Positions 16,931-26,018 of a stretch of DNA of 37,886 bases are shown here, piece by piece. How positions within the stretch are numbered: position 1 is the stretch's first letter; the number at the start of each line of letters is the position of its first letter. The DNA comes from Myxococcota bacterium. Its GTDB lineage: Bacteria > Myxococcota_A > Polyangia > Fen-1088. The DNA lies in assembly GCA_025934105.1 (NCBI GenBank), contig JAICYS010000021.1:1-37886 (forward strand), given 5' to 3'. The notes below the pieces were generated by a model, which worked only from the letters and a program-made list of their open reading frames with translations, did not search any database and was not told the origin of the DNA. Position numbers and translations under genes: made by a program.

Positions 16931-18228
16931 GTCTTCCGGTGCTCCCACGGGCAGCGCCGCTCCCGGATGTGGCGCTGGAAATCGTCGCGGAAATACTTCA
17001 GCGCGCTCTGTAGCGGCTCGACGGCGCCGGGGGCCAGCGCGCAAAACGTGTGGCCGGGTCCGAGCAGCCGGCATTGCTGCGCCAGCAGCTCCAGGTCGGA
17101 GTCTTGCCCCTCCCCGAGCTCGATCGCCTGCAACGTGCGCGCTGTCCAGGGCAACCCCTCGCGGCAGGGCGTGCACCAGCCGCACGACTCGCGGGCGAAG
17201 AACCGCTCCAGGTTCAGCACCATCCCGACCGGACAGGTCCGGTCGTCGAGGACGATCATGGTCCCGGTCCCCATCCGACTGCCGACCCTCGCCAGCGCCG
17301 TGAAGTCCATCTTCACGTCGAGATGCTCTTCGGTCACGAAGTCGGTGGAGGCGCCGCCGGGAATGACGCCGCGCAGGCGAAAGCCGTCGCGCATGCCCCC
17401 GGCCTGCTCGAGGATCTCGCGGATGGTGGTCCCCATCGGCAGCTCCCAGGCCCCCGGACGCTTCACCCGGCCGCTGGCGCCATAGATCTTGGTGCCCCCC
17501 TGGTCGTCGGTGCGGCTCAGCCCCTGGTACCAGGCGACGCCCCTTTGCACCAGGGGCGGAACGTTGGCGAACGTCTCGACGTTCTGCACCAGCACCGGCT
17601 TGCCCCAAAGACCGCTGGTCTGGGGATACGGCGGCTTCGCCCGCGGGATGGCGCGCGAGCCTTCCAGCGAGTTGAGGAGGGCCGTCTCCTCGCCGCAGAT
17701 ATAGCGCCCGGCGCTGGTATGCAGGTGCAGCTCGAGGCTGAACGGCGAGCCCAGGATGTTGCGGCCAAGGTAGCCGTGCTGGTACGCCTCGGCGATGGCG
17801 GCCCGCATCGCAGCCTCGGCGCGCCGGTAGGCCCACCGCAAAAAGACATAAGCGACCTCCGCTTCGACGGCGTAAGCGGCGAGCATCATCCCTTCGAGGA
17901 CCAGGTGCGGGTTGCCTTCCAGGAGCAGCCGGTCCTTGAAGGTGCCAGGCTCCATCTCGTCGGCGTTGCAGACGACGTACTTCGGACGCCGCGCCTTCGG
18001 TCCCATCGGGACCGCCTGCCATTTGACGCCGGTCGGGAAGCCGGCGCCCCCTCGCCCGCGCAAGTTCGACGCCTTGACCATCGCGGTCAGAGCGCTCGGC
18101 GCCAGCTCGCCCAGCGCCTTGCGCAAGGCGCGGTAGCCGCCAGCCGCTTCGTAAGCGCCAAGGTCGAGCGGCGCGCCGTCGCCGCGCAGATCGCCGGTGA
18201 GAGGCCGCTCCGTGGCAAGAGCCTGCAT
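16927..18228 (-). CDS. nuoF: NADH-quinone oxidoreductase subunit F (NuoF), NADH/FMN site
   Basis: A 433-residue subunit that binds NADH and FMN and passes electrons into the cluster chain. RGRGGAGFPTG (residues 58-67) is the glycine-rich NADH/FMN loop, and YICGEETALLNSLEG (177-190) is the flavin-site region. Cluster N3 is C349-x2-C352-x2-C355-x40-C396, exactly the family spacing. ATG 18228 lies three bases after the nuoE stop. Confidence 0.96.
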   Translation of the reverse strand: MQALATERPLTGDLRGDGAPLDLGAYEAAGGYRALRKALGELAPSALTAMVKASNLRGRGGAGFPTGVKWQAVPMGPKARRPKYVVCNADEMEPGTFKDRLLLEGNPHLVLEGMMLAAYAVEAEVAYVFLRWAYRRAEAAMRAAIAEAYQHGYLGRNILGSPFSLELHLHTSAGRYICGEETALLNSLEGSRAIPRAKPPYPQTSGLWGKPVLVQNVETFANVPPLVQRGVAWYQGLSRTDDQGGTKIYGASGRVKRPGAWELPMGTTIREILEQAGGMRDGFRLRGVIPGGASTDFVTEEHLDVKMDFTALARVGSRMGTGTMIVLDDRTCPVGMVLNLERFFARESCGWCTPCREGLPWTARTLQAIELGEGQDSDLELLAQQCRLLGPGHTFCALAPGAVEPLQSALKYFRDDFQRHIRERRCPWEHRKT

Positions 18229-18231
18229 GGG

Positions 18232-18696
18232 TCAGCCCCGCTGCCCGACCAGCGCGTCGAGCTTCTCCGCGTCCACGTCGCCGTGCAGCTCGCCGTCGAG
18301 CAACAGAGCGGGGGCGTGGTCGCAGGCGCCCAGGCACGCAACCGGAAGCAACGTGTAGCGGCGGTCCTGGCTGGTCTCGCCGAAGTCGACGTTCAGCTTC
18401 TGTTTGAGCTGGGCTCGCAGCTCCTCCAGCCCCATGATCCAGCAGCTCACGCTGTCGCAAAGCAGGATCACGTGCCGCCCGACCGGCCGGCGGAAGATCA
18501 TGTTGTAGAATGTGGCAACGCCGTCGAGCTCGTCGGCGGTCATGCCCAGGTGTTCGGCGAGCTCGCGCAAGCTGTCGTCGGAGACCCAGCCCCGGCTGCG
18601 CTGCACGATCTTGAGCGCCTCGACGCACGCGGCGCGCCGATCGGGATAGCGCCCCTGCTCCTCGGCGATTTCACGTTTTTCGCCGGCGGTGAGCAT
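18232..18696 (-). CDS. nuoE: NADH-quinone oxidoreductase subunit E (NuoE), [2Fe-2S]
   Basis: A 154-residue thioredoxin-fold subunit with cluster N1a. The ligands are C80-x4-C85 (CDSVSC) and C121-x3-C125 (CLGAC), the standard NuoE pattern. The conserved ATFYNMIFRRPVGRH segment precedes them. Start ATG 18696 overlaps the nuoCD stop by one base (TGATG). The upstream in-frame ATG at 18774 would add an arginine-rich extension lying inside nuoCD and is rejected. Confidence 0.94.
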   Translation of the reverse strand: MLTAGEKREIAEEQGRYPDRRAACVEALKIVQRSRGWVSDDSLRELAEHLGMTADELDGVATFYNMIFRRPVGRHVILLCDSVSCWIMGLEELRAQLKQKLNVDFGETSQDRRYTLLPVACLGACDHAPALLLDGELHGDVDAEKLDALVGQRG

Positions 18697-20441
18697 CAGC
18701 GATCCACGTCCGCCAGCACGTAGTCGATGCTGCCCAAGATCGCGAACAGGTCGGCCACGAAGAGGCCGCGGCACATCAGAGGCAGCATCTGGAGGTGTGG
18801 AAACGACGGCGTCCGGATGCGGGCGCGATAGGCGCGCGTGTCGCCGTCGCTGATGAGGTAGTACCCGTTGTTGCCCTTGGTGGCCTCGATCGAGAAGAAG
18901 GCCTCCCCCGGCGGAATGACCGGCCCCCAGCTCACGCTCAAGAAGTGGGTAATGAGGGTCTCGATGTCATGCATCGTCCGCTCCTTGAGCGGCGGCGTGG
19001 CCAGTCGATGGAGCGACTTGTAGGGACCGGCCGGCATGTGGTCGGCGCACTGCTGGATGATGCGCAGGCTCTGCCTCATCTCCTCGATCCGAACCACCGC
19101 GCGGTCGTAGCAGTCGCCGTGCTGGGCGGTCGGAACCTCGAACTCGAACTGGTCATACGCGGAGTAGGGGCGCTTCTTGCGGAAGTCCCATTCGAAGCCG
19201 CAGGCGCGCAACCCCGGCCCGGTGACGCCCCATTCGATGGCGTCCGACAGCGTGTACGCGCCCACGCCCTTGGTGCGGGCCTTGAAGATTCGATTGCGCA
19301 TCACCATCTCGTCGTATTCGCGCAACCGGGCCGGCAGGTAGTCGACGAAACCTCGGACCAGTCCGTCCCACCCCTCGGGCAGGTCCTCGGCCACTCCCCC
19401 GATGCGAAACCAGTTCGGGTGCATCCGGTCGCCGCAGACGGCCTCGATGATCTCGAGGGCGCGCTCGCGATCGTTGAACGTGAAAAACACCGGCGACAGC
19501 GCGCCCAGGTCCTGCGCGAACGTCCCGTACCACACCAGATGGCTGGCGATGCGAAAGATCTCCGCCAGCATGATCCGGATGACCTGCGCGCGCGGCGGGA
19601 CGTCGATGCCGGCCAGCTGTTCCACCGCCAGGCAGTAGGCGAGATTGTTCATCACGCCGCCGAGGTAGTCGATGCGGTCGGTGTACGGCAGGAAGGTGTG
19701 CCAGGTCTGCCGCTCCGCCATCTTTTCGGCGCCGCGGTGGTGAAACCCGATGTCGGGCACGGCGTCGACGATGCGTTCTCCGTCGAGCTGAAGAATGATG
19801 CGCAAGATGCCGTGAGTGCCGGGGTGTTGTGGGCCGACGTTGAGAAACATGAAGTCGGTGCCGTCGGACTTGCGCGTCAGACCCCACTCCTCCGGACGGA
19901 AGCGCAAGGCGTCCTCGTCGTCTTCCGCCTGATCGTCGGCCAGCTGGAAGATGCCCGTCTCGGTCGCGCGCGCCGGGTGCTCCTTCCGGAGCGGGTGCCC
20001 TTTCCAGCCCGGCGGCATCAAGATGCGACGCAGGTGGGGGTGACCGTCGAACCGGACGCCGAACATGTCCCACACCTCGCGCTCGTACCAGTTGGCCGCC
20101 GGCCAGAGGTTCGTCGCGGTGGGCAGGGACGGCGACTCGGCGACGAGGGGCACCTTGACGCGAACGTCGGCGTTTCGTTCATACGAGAGGAGGTGATAAA
20201 CGACGGTGAAGTCACTGGCCGGCTGCTCCGGCAGCCTGGTGCGGACGCGCTCGTCGATCGCGGTGAGGTCGTAGAGCATTCGATAGGGCTTCTCGACGCC
20301 CTCTTTCAAATGGCGAAGGACCCTCGGTGCTTCGTCGCTCTTGACCCAGATCGTCGGGACACTGTCGTGCGTCGCCTGCAGGGTCGGCTCGACGTGGAGC
20401 GCGGCGCGCAGGTCGTCGACGAGCGGAGATTGCGCTTGCAT
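18696..20441 (-). CDS. nuoCD: Fused NADH-quinone oxidoreductase subunits C and D (NuoCD)
   Basis: A single 581-residue protein joins NuoC (about 1-165) to NuoD (about 195-581), as in E. coli. The NuoC part has [20 protein letters not shown] (117-135) and [19 protein letters not shown]. The linker is acidic ([10 protein letters not shown]). The NuoD part starts [15 protein letters not shown] (197-211), with the quinone-site loop histidines, and continues with [11 protein letters not shown] and [11 protein letters not shown]. The C-terminus [16 protein letters not shown] is the conserved NuoD end. ATG 20441 is six bases after the nuoB stop. Confidence 0.95.
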   Translation of the reverse strand: MQAQSPLVDDLRAALHVEPTLQATHDSVPTIWVKSDEAPRVLRHLKEGVEKPYRMLYDLTAIDERVRTRLPEQPASDFTVVYHLLSYERNADVRVKVPLVAESPSLPTATNLWPAANWYEREVWDMFGVRFDGHPHLRRILMPPGWKGHPLRKEHPARATETGIFQLADDQAEDDEDALRFRPEEWGLTRKSDGTDFMFLNVGPQHPGTHGILRIILQLDGERIVDAVPDIGFHHRGAEKMAERQTWHTFLPYTDRIDYLGGVMNNLAYCLAVEQLAGIDVPPRAQVIRIMLAEIFRIASHLVWYGTFAQDLGALSPVFFTFNDRERALEIIEAVCGDRMHPNWFRIGGVAEDLPEGWDGLVRGFVDYLPARLREYDEMVMRNRIFKARTKGVGAYTLSDAIEWGVTGPGLRACGFEWDFRKKRPYSAYDQFEFEVPTAQHGDCYDRAVVRIEEMRQSLRIIQQCADHMPAGPYKSLHRLATPPLKERTMHDIETLITHFLSVSWGPVIPPGEAFFSIEATKGNNGYYLISDGDTRAYRARIRTPSFPHLQMLPLMCRGLFVADLFAILGSIDYVLADVDR

Positions 20442-20447
20442 GCCCGC

Positions 20448-21089
20448 CTACACCTTGTTGGGAGGGCGGAGGTCCGTGACGAGCTGGCGCCCGTTCCGTT
20501 TGGCGTCGCGTTGCGAGGGCATGCGCGCCCGCTCGACGCCCTGCGGTCCCACCAGCCAACTGAGCGGCCGTTGCTCCTGGCCAACGGCTCGTTGCAGCAG
20601 CATCAAGCCTTCCATGAAGGCGTCGGGCCGCGGCGGGCAGCCGGGGACGTAGACGTCGACGGGCAAGAAGGTGTCGACCCCCTGCACGACGCTGTAGATG
20701 TCGTACATACCGCCGGAGTTGGCGCACGAGCCCATGGAGATCACCCAGCGCGGCTCCATCATTTGGTGGTAGAGGCGCTTGATGATCGGCGCCATCTTCA
20801 TGAATACGGTCCCGGCGATGACCATCACGTCGGCCTCGCGCGGCGTGCCGCGGATGACCTCGGCGCCGAAGCGCGCGAGGTCGTACTTGCTGGTGAGGCT
20901 GGTGGCCATTTCCACGTAACAGCACGAGAGGCCGAAGTTGAACGGCCAGATCGAGTTCTTGCGTCCCCAGGCGACGAGATCTTGAAGCCGGCCGAGGATG
21001 AGGCTTCGCCGGACGGTCTCTTCGACCGTGTCGGTGGGCGCGTGATCTCGTCTGCGAGATGGCACGGCGTCGGCGCGGGACCAGGGCAT
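20448..21089 (-). CDS. nuoB: NADH-quinone oxidoreductase subunit B (NuoB), N2 cluster
   Basis: A 213-residue subunit that holds the terminal cluster N2 next to quinone. The ligands are the adjacent pair C56-C57 (LSCCYVEMA), C122 (GSCANSGG) and C151 (VPGCPPRP). The helix [19 protein letters not shown] is typical. I choose ATG 21089, two bases after the nuoA stop; the open frame extends to 21245 but overlaps nuoA. Residues 1-25 and the tail after about 180 are variable, as in the family. Confidence 0.95.
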   Translation of the reverse strand: MPWSRADAVPSRRRDHAPTDTVEETVRRSLILGRLQDLVAWGRKNSIWPFNFGLSCCYVEMATSLTSKYDLARFGAEVIRGTPREADVMVIAGTVFMKMAPIIKRLYHQMMEPRWVISMGSCANSGGMYDIYSVVQGVDTFLPVDVYVPGCPPRPDAFMEGLMLLQRAVGQEQRPLSWLVGPQGVERARMPSQRDAKRNGRQLVTDLRPPNKV

Positions 21090-21091
21090 GG

Positions 21092-21478
21092 TCAGATGGT
21101 CTCGCTGGCCGTGTGCTGGGCCGACGGGCCCCAGTCGAGCGCGTGGCGCCGCCACAGGTACAAGAGCGCGCACACCAGAGTGCCGACGAAGATCATGGCC
21201 TCGACATAGCCGGCCCAGGCGAGCTGGGATGCGGCGACGGCCCACGCAAACAAGAACACGACCTCCAGGTCGAACACGACGAACGCGACCGCGACCACGT
21301 AAAACCCCACGGAGAAGCGAAGCCGCGCCCCGCCCGTCGGAGCGGCGCCGGACTCATACGGCTTGTCGGTCCCGAGCTCGCGATGGCGCTGCCCGAGAAC
21401 GTAGGACGCGGCCAGCATCGCGCAGGCAAGGGCAACGACCAGCGCCGTATAAAGCCCCAACGGCCAGGTGGCGGTCAT
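21092..21478 (-). CDS. nuoA: NADH-quinone oxidoreductase subunit A (NuoA)
   Basis: A 128-residue subunit with three membrane helices and first gene of the operon. The conserved loop [21 protein letters not shown] and the helix [16 protein letters not shown] are present. Start ATG 21478 gives a normal N-terminus ([14 protein letters not shown]). Upstream in-frame codons to 21670 are arginine-rich and lie across the predicted promoter. No Shine-Dalgarno is visible before the ATG, which agrees with a promoter only a few bases away. Confidence 0.92.
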   Translation of the reverse strand: MTATWPLGLYTALVVALACAMLAASYVLGQRHRELGTDKPYESGAAPTGGARLRFSVGFYVVAVAFVVFDLEVVFLFAWAVAASQLAWAGYVEAMIFVGTLVCALLYLWRRHALDWGPSAQHTASETI

Positions 21479-21482
21479 GTCG

Positions 21483-21514
21483 CTAATAGCTAGGAGCCGG
21501 CACGAGGGTGTCAA
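21483..21514 (-). promoter_or_regulatory. Predicted promoter of the nuo operon
   Basis: On the minus strand a perfect TTGACA (21514-21509) is followed after 16 bp by TAGCTA (21492-21487). A second AT-rich hexamer, TATTAG (21488-21483), has a spacing of 20. With either -10 the transcript would begin at or within a few bases of the nuoA ATG (21478). This implies a leaderless or almost leaderless mRNA and would explain the missing ribosome site. Only the -35 is strong; the -10 is a poor match. Confidence 0.4.
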
Positions 21515-21917
21515 GCAGGGCGCCGCACCGAGCGATCGTACCCGTGCCGACCGCTTCGCTACACACCGACGAGCTGACGCCGCGGGTTCCGGAGCGGATC
21601 GGTGGTTTGGGCGAGCGGCACGTGCGAGCAGCCCGAAGACAAATTTACGAAGATGCCCGATGCCTCGCATCGGCGGCGCGAGGCTCCGATCGCGCGCTCT
21701 TTAGGAGGTCGCTCCATCGGGGGCTGCTGGGTCACAGAAGCGGACCGTGGCGATGCCCGAGTCTCGGGGCGGCGGGCCCGTCGCCGCTTCGGTCATGACG
21801 CCGACGGGACCGTCCGCGGGGCGGCAGGCGGCCGGCGCCGCCCTGAGGATGGCCGTCGCGTTCAGGTTCGACACGAGAAGCCGTCGTGGCGGGCCGGCGC
21901 CGGGCCTGCCGCCATCG
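21515..21917. other. Intergenic region upstream of nuoA, no supported gene
   Basis: About 400 bp between the nuo promoter and the stop of the DUF2231 gene. Open frames on both strands are short and rich in Arg and Ala, without motifs. The length suggests room for regulatory sites of the nuo operon, but I found no clear palindrome or T-tract terminator. Confidence 0.4.
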
Positions 21918-22739
21918 TCACTTCCAGCGCACCGCTTCGTGGCAATCGGCGCACGTCCCGCTCGTCTCGCCGATGGCGCGGGCGATCTCCTGAAGACTCT
22001 TCTTCTTCGCTGCCGTGAGGATGTCGTCGGCGTTGCCTCCGAGGGCCTCGGACATCGACGCCAGCGTGTCTGGAGATTTCGAACCCTTGCCGCCGAAGTC
22101 TGCCATCGGGCGGGCCAGCTCCTCGATTCGTTGCGCGTCGGCTTCGATCCGCCGGAAGTCTTCCTCGCGCGGGTGGTGCACCAGCATCCACGCCAGGTGC
22201 GTCTGAATCGACGCCCACGAGGCGCGCACCTGGCGCATCGCCTCGAGGAAGCTTTTCGGCGCCGGGTGGCCGAGAGGCGGTGCCAGCGCCCCGTCGCCGG
22301 CGGCGCGCACCGCCATGCCGGACTGGAAGACCAGCACTTCGCCGCCGATCCAGCCCGTGAACAGAGCGATGCCGGCGGCGACCACGGCGACGACCAGCAC
22401 CGGGGCGCGCGCGGCCCTGTCGGCGCGCCGATACGCGAGCCGCAGGGCCGCCAGCGTCACCAGCAGGACCGCCGTCGCGACGCCGAACCCGAGGTGGACC
22501 CAGCGCCAGGTCTCGAGTCCGCCCGGCCACGGCAGCACGAAATTCGACACCAGGCCGAAAGCCACCGTCAGCAGCGTCAGGGCCGCCGTGACGACCAGCG
22601 CGGCGTCGCCGACCAGAGTCCACGACGGCGAGCGCCGCCACACCGCGACGGTGTACGCGATGACGATGAGCGGCAACCCGCCGATCGTGAAATGCGTGAG
22701 GACCGGGTGGATGGTCACCAGCCGGACGACGGGAATCAT
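21918..22739 (-). CDS. DUF2231-like membrane protein fused to cytochrome c'-like domain
   Basis: A 273-residue protein in two parts. Residues 1-140 have four apolar helices (about 13-33, 46-68, 82-103, 112-132), with HPVLTHFTIGGLPL at the start and the GWIGGEVLVFQSGMAV motif of DUF2231 proteins, and histidines that could hold haem b or metal. Residues about 160-273 form a helical domain ending in C263-A-D-C266-H267 only seven residues from the C-terminus. That placement is characteristic of class II cytochromes c (c', c556). The likely role is membrane electron transfer or redox sensing; the partner is unknown. It starts three bases after the stop of the cytochrome c gene at 22743, so the two are co-transcribed. 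Confidence 0.8.
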   Translation of the reverse strand: MIPVVRLVTIHPVLTHFTIGGLPLIVIAYTVAVWRRSPSWTLVGDAALVVTAALTLLTVAFGLVSNFVLPWPGGLETWRWVHLGFGVATAVLLVTLAALRLAYRRADRAARAPVLVVAVVAAGIALFTGWIGGEVLVFQSGMAVRAAGDGALAPPLGHPAPKSFLEAMRQVRASWASIQTHLAWMLVHHPREEDFRRIEADAQRIEELARPMADFGGKGSKSPDTLASMSEALGGNADDILTAAKKKSLQEIARAIGETSGTCADCHEAVRWK

Positions 22740-22742
22740 CGG

Positions 22743-23183
22743 TCAGTGCAGCTTGATGGCGGCGGCGGTGGCCGCGTCGATCTTCTTGTTGCTCACGTCG
22801 ACGCCGTTGGCCTTCAGGGCGAACGCGATGATGTCGTAGTATTGCTCGCTGGTCAGACTGCCCGGTTTCTTGGGCGGCATCTTGGTGGAAGCGAACTGCG
22901 CCACGTCCTCGGCGGTGTGAAACTGTCCCTTGCGGACCTTCTGGGAGGGACGGGGATCGAGCGGCAGCGCGTCCTTGCCCACCAGGGGCGGTGCCTTCTT
23001 GGTGCCCTGGCCCTCGGCGCCGTGGCACTTGGCGCAATGGTCGGCGAACAGCTTCCCGCCCTGAGCTGCCTGTTGGGTGCCGGTCGTCTCGGCCTGCGAC
23101 GTCGCGGCCACCGCGGTCATCGCGACTGTGACGACCCCGGTGAGCATCCACGAATACATCTTCCCCAAGCGCCTGTTCGACAT
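22743..23183 (-). CDS. Class I c-type cytochrome, exported
   Basis: A 146-residue monohaem cytochrome c. Residues 1-31 form a signal peptide or anchor (basic start, then MLTGVVTVAMTAVAATSQA). The haem site is C50-A-K-C53-H54 and the probable methionine ligand is M102 in ASTKMPPKKPG. The C-terminal tail (SNKKIDAATAAAIKLH) is hydrophilic. Start ATG 23183 is supported by GGGAGGG about five bases upstream; an in-frame extension to 23279 lacks this. It is paired with the downstream DUF2231/cytochrome c' gene, suggesting that the two exchange electrons in the periplasm. Confidence 0.88.
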   Translation of the reverse strand: MSNRRLGKMYSWMLTGVVTVAMTAVAATSQAETTGTQQAAQGGKLFADHCAKCHGAEGQGTKKAPPLVGKDALPLDPRPSQKVRKGQFHTAEDVAQFASTKMPPKKPGSLTSEQYYDIIAFALKANGVDVSNKKIDAATAAAIKLH

Positions 23184-23275
23184 GTCGCCCTCCCTTGCGA
23201 GACGTAGTAAGGCGCATCGATGGCTTGGGAAGAGCGTCACGGTCGTTCGCGGGTCGGGCTTCGGCCCACCGCTCG

Positions 23276-24493
23276 TCAAGCTTGGCGCTGGCGGAGCGAG
23301 GGCAAGCCTCGATTCTGCAGATCGAGCCAGCGGAGCACGTCACGACGCCGAAAAAGACCTACGAAGCGTCCCTGATCGAGGACCGGCAGTTGCTCGACGT
23401 CTCGAGCGGCCAGCTTTTCGAACGCCGAGGTGGCGTCCTCGTCGGGTGCGGTGACCGCGAGTTGCTGCCGGTCGGTCATGATGTCCCGGATTCGTTTGTC
23501 GCTCCACTCGGCGCGAGGGAGCTTGCGGACATCGGCCACGGTGACCATCCCCAGCAGCCGATCCCCGTCCGTCACGGGAAAGGCCCGCTGCTCGACCGAC
23601 ATCAGCCGCTCTTCGACGAAGCTGGACACGCTGAGATCGGGCGGGACGGTCACCAGCGGGCCGTGGTGCATGAGCCGCGAGACCGTGATCTGCTCCAGCA
23701 GGTCGTGGACCACCACTTGTAGGTAGCTGGCCGTGGCGGCTCGATAAAGGAACCAGCCAATGAACGCGATCCAGAGACCGGAGACGAAGCCCTGCCCGAA
23801 AAACGGGATCCGGACACCGAAGATCATGCTGAGGCCGGCCAGGATGAACAGCAGGGCGAATCCCTGACTGATGCCAGCCGCGTAGCGCGTCGCCCGCTGG
23901 AGATCGCCGGTCGCCGCCCACAGGGCGGCCCGCAGCAGGCGCCCCCCGTCCAGCGGAAAGGCCGGCACGAGGTTGAAGATTCCGAGGACGATGTTCACCG
24001 GCCCGAGCCAGAGCAGCAGCGTTCGCAGCGGACCAATCCCGGCGAAAGTGCGCATCGGCTCGTCGAGGCTCAGAGGCGTGCCGGCGGGCGCGGCGCGCAT
24101 CCCAAGCACCAGCGCAATGAAGCCGAGCACGATGCTGGTGAGCGGGCCCACCAGCGTCATGAGGAGCTCGGCCCGCGGGGACCGCGACTCACCCTTGGTG
24201 CGCGCGACGCCGCCGAACATGAACAGCGTGATCCCGGCGATCTGCACGCCTTGCGCTCGTCCCACCAGGGCGTGGGCGAGCTCGTGCGCCAGGATCGAGA
24301 GCAAAAACAGCACCGCGGCGACGGCGGCGGTTCCCCAGCGCAGCCCCGCAGACCAGCCGGGGTGGGCATACGCGAACACCCCCCTGCTCAGATTCACGAG
24401 GATGAGCCAGAAGATGACGATCAGGCTCCAGTCGAGGCGCACCTCGATCCCTGCGATCTTACCCGCCCGCATACCCCGCATCGGAGAGGCCAT
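23276..24493 (-). CDS. M50 site-2-type zinc protease with two CBS domains
   Basis: A 405-residue intramembrane metalloprotease. The zinc motif HELAH (residues 70-74) lies in a membrane helix, and the third ligand is D182 in NLVPAFPLDGGR (174-185). About six apolar segments cover residues 20-250. Two CBS repeats follow, at about 272-330 (VSRLMHHGPLVTVPPDLS) and 335-395 (IRDIMTDRQQLAVTAPDED), which usually bind adenosyl nucleotides and regulate the activity. The family cleaves membrane-spanning substrates such as anti-sigma factors; none is encoded nearby. Start could be ATG 24493, 24481 or 24472; none has an ideal ribosome site. Confidence 0.9.
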   Translation of the reverse strand: MASPMRGMRAGKIAGIEVRLDWSLIVIFWLILVNLSRGVFAYAHPGWSAGLRWGTAAVAAVLFLLSILAHELAHALVGRAQGVQIAGITLFMFGGVARTKGESRSPRAELLMTLVGPLTSIVLGFIALVLGMRAAPAGTPLSLDEPMRTFAGIGPLRTLLLWLGPVNIVLGIFNLVPAFPLDGGRLLRAALWAATGDLQRATRYAAGISQGFALLFILAGLSMIFGVRIPFFGQGFVSGLWIAFIGWFLYRAATASYLQVVVHDLLEQITVSRLMHHGPLVTVPPDLSVSSFVEERLMSVEQRAFPVTDGDRLLGMVTVADVRKLPRAEWSDKRIRDIMTDRQQLAVTAPDEDATSAFEKLAARDVEQLPVLDQGRFVGLFRRRDVLRWLDLQNRGLPSLRQRQA

Positions 24494-24725
24494 GGCCTCA
24501 ACCTAATCAGCGTTCGCGCGCGAACCGGGTCGGCATGAGCGGCCCGCGGATGACGTGGAACGTGCGCCCGCGGCGATGGTCGCGACGCGCTCGGGCCGCC
24601 CCCAATCGCACGGACCAGACCGCGGCGCCTCCTCGGCAAGTCCTGGGCGTCGGCGGTCCCGGCAAGTCGCGCCGGGCGACTGCGTGGATCGCGACCACCG
24701 CGCGGAGGATGAACGAGCCCCGCGC

Positions 24726-24754
24726 TTGACGTGGAGATGGAATCCTCTCATACG
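24726..24754 (+). promoter_or_regulatory. Predicted promoter of the outer-membrane protein gene
   Basis: TTGACG (24726-24731), a 17-bp gap, then CATACG (24749-24754). The expected transcription start would be only a few bases before ATG 24764, and no Shine-Dalgarno is seen. The arrangement resembles that predicted for nuoA. It lies in the 270-bp divergent region between the M50 protease gene and this gene; nothing else is evident there. Confidence 0.35.
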
Positions 24755-24763
24755 CTTTGCTGA

Positions 24764-25513
24764 ATGCGGCCCCTGACCCAGCGACAGTGCGGAGGCCACC
24801 TTCGCCTCTTGATCCTCGGTGGCCTGCTCGGCATGGCGGGGCGCGCCTGGGCCGGTCCCCCGTTCCTCACCGACGATCCCCAACCGGTGCCGCTGCATCA
24901 TTGGGAGCTGTACGTCGCGTCGCAGTCCGCGATCGCATCCGACAGCGGCATCGCCACGCTGCCGCACGTCGAGGCGAACTACGGCGCGGCGCCGGGCCTT
25001 CAACTGCACCTCATCGTCCCCGCGGCGTTGGCCTGGACCAGCGGTGGCAGCTCCAGCTGGGGCCTGGGCGACATCGAGGTGGGCGCGAAGTACCGCTTCT
25101 TCGGGACGGACGAGACGTTTCAAGTCGGCACCTTTCCGCTGGTCGATCTTCCCACCGGCTCCGAGGCTCGCGGTCTTGGCTCGGGCGAGGTCCGCGTCTT
25201 CCTGCCCCTCTGGTTGCAGGAGGGCTTCGGAGACTGGCTCACGTACGGCGGCGGCGCCTTCACCTGGACCAGCGGCGGCCACGATGCGCTGACGCTGGGC
25301 TGGCTCCTGCAACGGCAGGTGGCGAAGGCGCTGGCGATCGGCGCCGAGGCGTACGCGACGTTCCCGCTCGATGGCGAGCCGGCGCAGCTCCAGCTCGATC
25401 TCGGCCTGGTCCTCGACCTGTCCGAGCACGCGCACCTGCTCGCCTCCGGCGGGCCCTGGTTCGGCAACGACCAGCGCGCTCAGACTTACCTCGCCATCCT
25501 CTTCACCTGGTGA
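24764..25513 (+). CDS. Putative outer-membrane beta-barrel protein (transporter-like)
   Basis: A 249-residue exported protein. Residues 1-30 are a signal peptide (LRLLILGGLLGMAGRAWAG). Mature sequence begins GPPFLTDDPQPVPLHHWELY. Many alternating polar/apolar strands follow (LQLHLIVPAALAW, WGLGDIEVGAKYRFF, TFPLVDLPTG), ending in the aromatic LAILFTW typical of barrel termini. The pattern GDIEVGAKYRF and FPLVDLPTGS resembles proteins annotated as MetA-type phenol-degradation or transporter-like outer-membrane barrels. The substrate is unknown. The 3' end overlaps the longest opposing cupin frame by 11 bp, but not the predicted true cupin end. Confidence 0.75.
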   Translation: MRPLTQRQCGGHLRLLILGGLLGMAGRAWAGPPFLTDDPQPVPLHHWELYVASQSAIASDSGIATLPHVEANYGAAPGLQLHLIVPAALAWTSGGSSSWGLGDIEVGAKYRFFGTDETFQVGTFPLVDLPTGSEARGLGSGEVRVFLPLWLQEGFGDWLTYGGGAFTWTSGGHDALTLGWLLQRQVAKALAIGAEAYATFPLDGEPAQLQLDLGLVLDLSEHAHLLASGGPWFGNDQRAQTYLAILFTW

Positions 25514-25970
25514 CGGGCATGCGGCCGTCCGGTCGGATCCCGGCGATCAGCCGTCGCGGCTCGGCCCGACCGGCTGCGACGGGCTCCGGGCATCGATCGC
25601 CCCGCGCGACCTCATCGCCCCTTCCACCCGAGGGTGAGCAGAACGCGCTCTCCTCGCTCGCCTCCACGTCATGGCGCAGGCCTTTTTCGAGGACCAGCAA
25701 CCCTCGAGGCGGCAGGTCGACGGTCTTGTCGGGCAGCTTCAGGCGAATGTTCCCGCTCAGCGTCTGAACTGACGCCGTCTCGTCGGCGCGGTGCTCGGCC
25801 ATCCGGGCGCCCGCCTTCATCACGACCAGAACGACCCGTAGATCGGGCTCACGCACCAGGGTTCGGGCGGTGTGGCCCTCGCGCAGGTAGGCGCTCTCCT
25901 TCCGCATCTCACGATCGACGGCGCCCAGGTCAAAGCGTGCTCCCGGTCCGGTCGGTGCTGGCTCGGTCAT
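25503..25970 (-). CDS. Small cupin protein, apparently frameshifted near its C-terminus
   Basis: As it stands the frame gives 155 residues, of which the first 110 or so form a single cupin fold: LRVVLVVMKAGARMAEHRAD carries the metal-binding histidine region, and SGNIRLKLPDKTVDLPPRGL the second motif. After ESAF the frame turns Arg/Pro-rich. Shifting one base near 25640-25643 restores LLTLGWKGR followed by a stop at 25612, the typical ending of these small cupins (ESAFLLTL). So either a base was lost or this is a sequencing error; the functional protein would be about 120 residues. A strong AAAGGAGGATG site precedes ATG 25970. It is the last gene after the hemerythrin gene, 48 bp away, and probably part of the nar operon. 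Ligand unknown. Confidence 0.7.
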   Translation of the reverse strand: MTEPAPTGPGARFDLGAVDREMRKESAYLREGHTARTLVREPDLRVVLVVMKAGARMAEHRADETASVQTLSGNIRLKLPDKTVDLPPRGLLVLEKGLRHDVEASEESAFCSPSGGRGDEVARGDRCPEPVAAGRAEPRRLIAGIRPDGRMPVTR

Positions 25971-26018
25971 GTCGTCATCCTCCTTTTCCGGGTGAGCTGA
26001 ATGGTGCGAGGCGGGCCT

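Noticed and set aside
14219-18628. A 1469-codon open frame that could be read as a giant NuoG fusion
   Set aside because: Only the part from ATG 16930 is NuoG. The upstream part is an out-of-frame reading of nuoE and nuoF, which are intact in their own frames.
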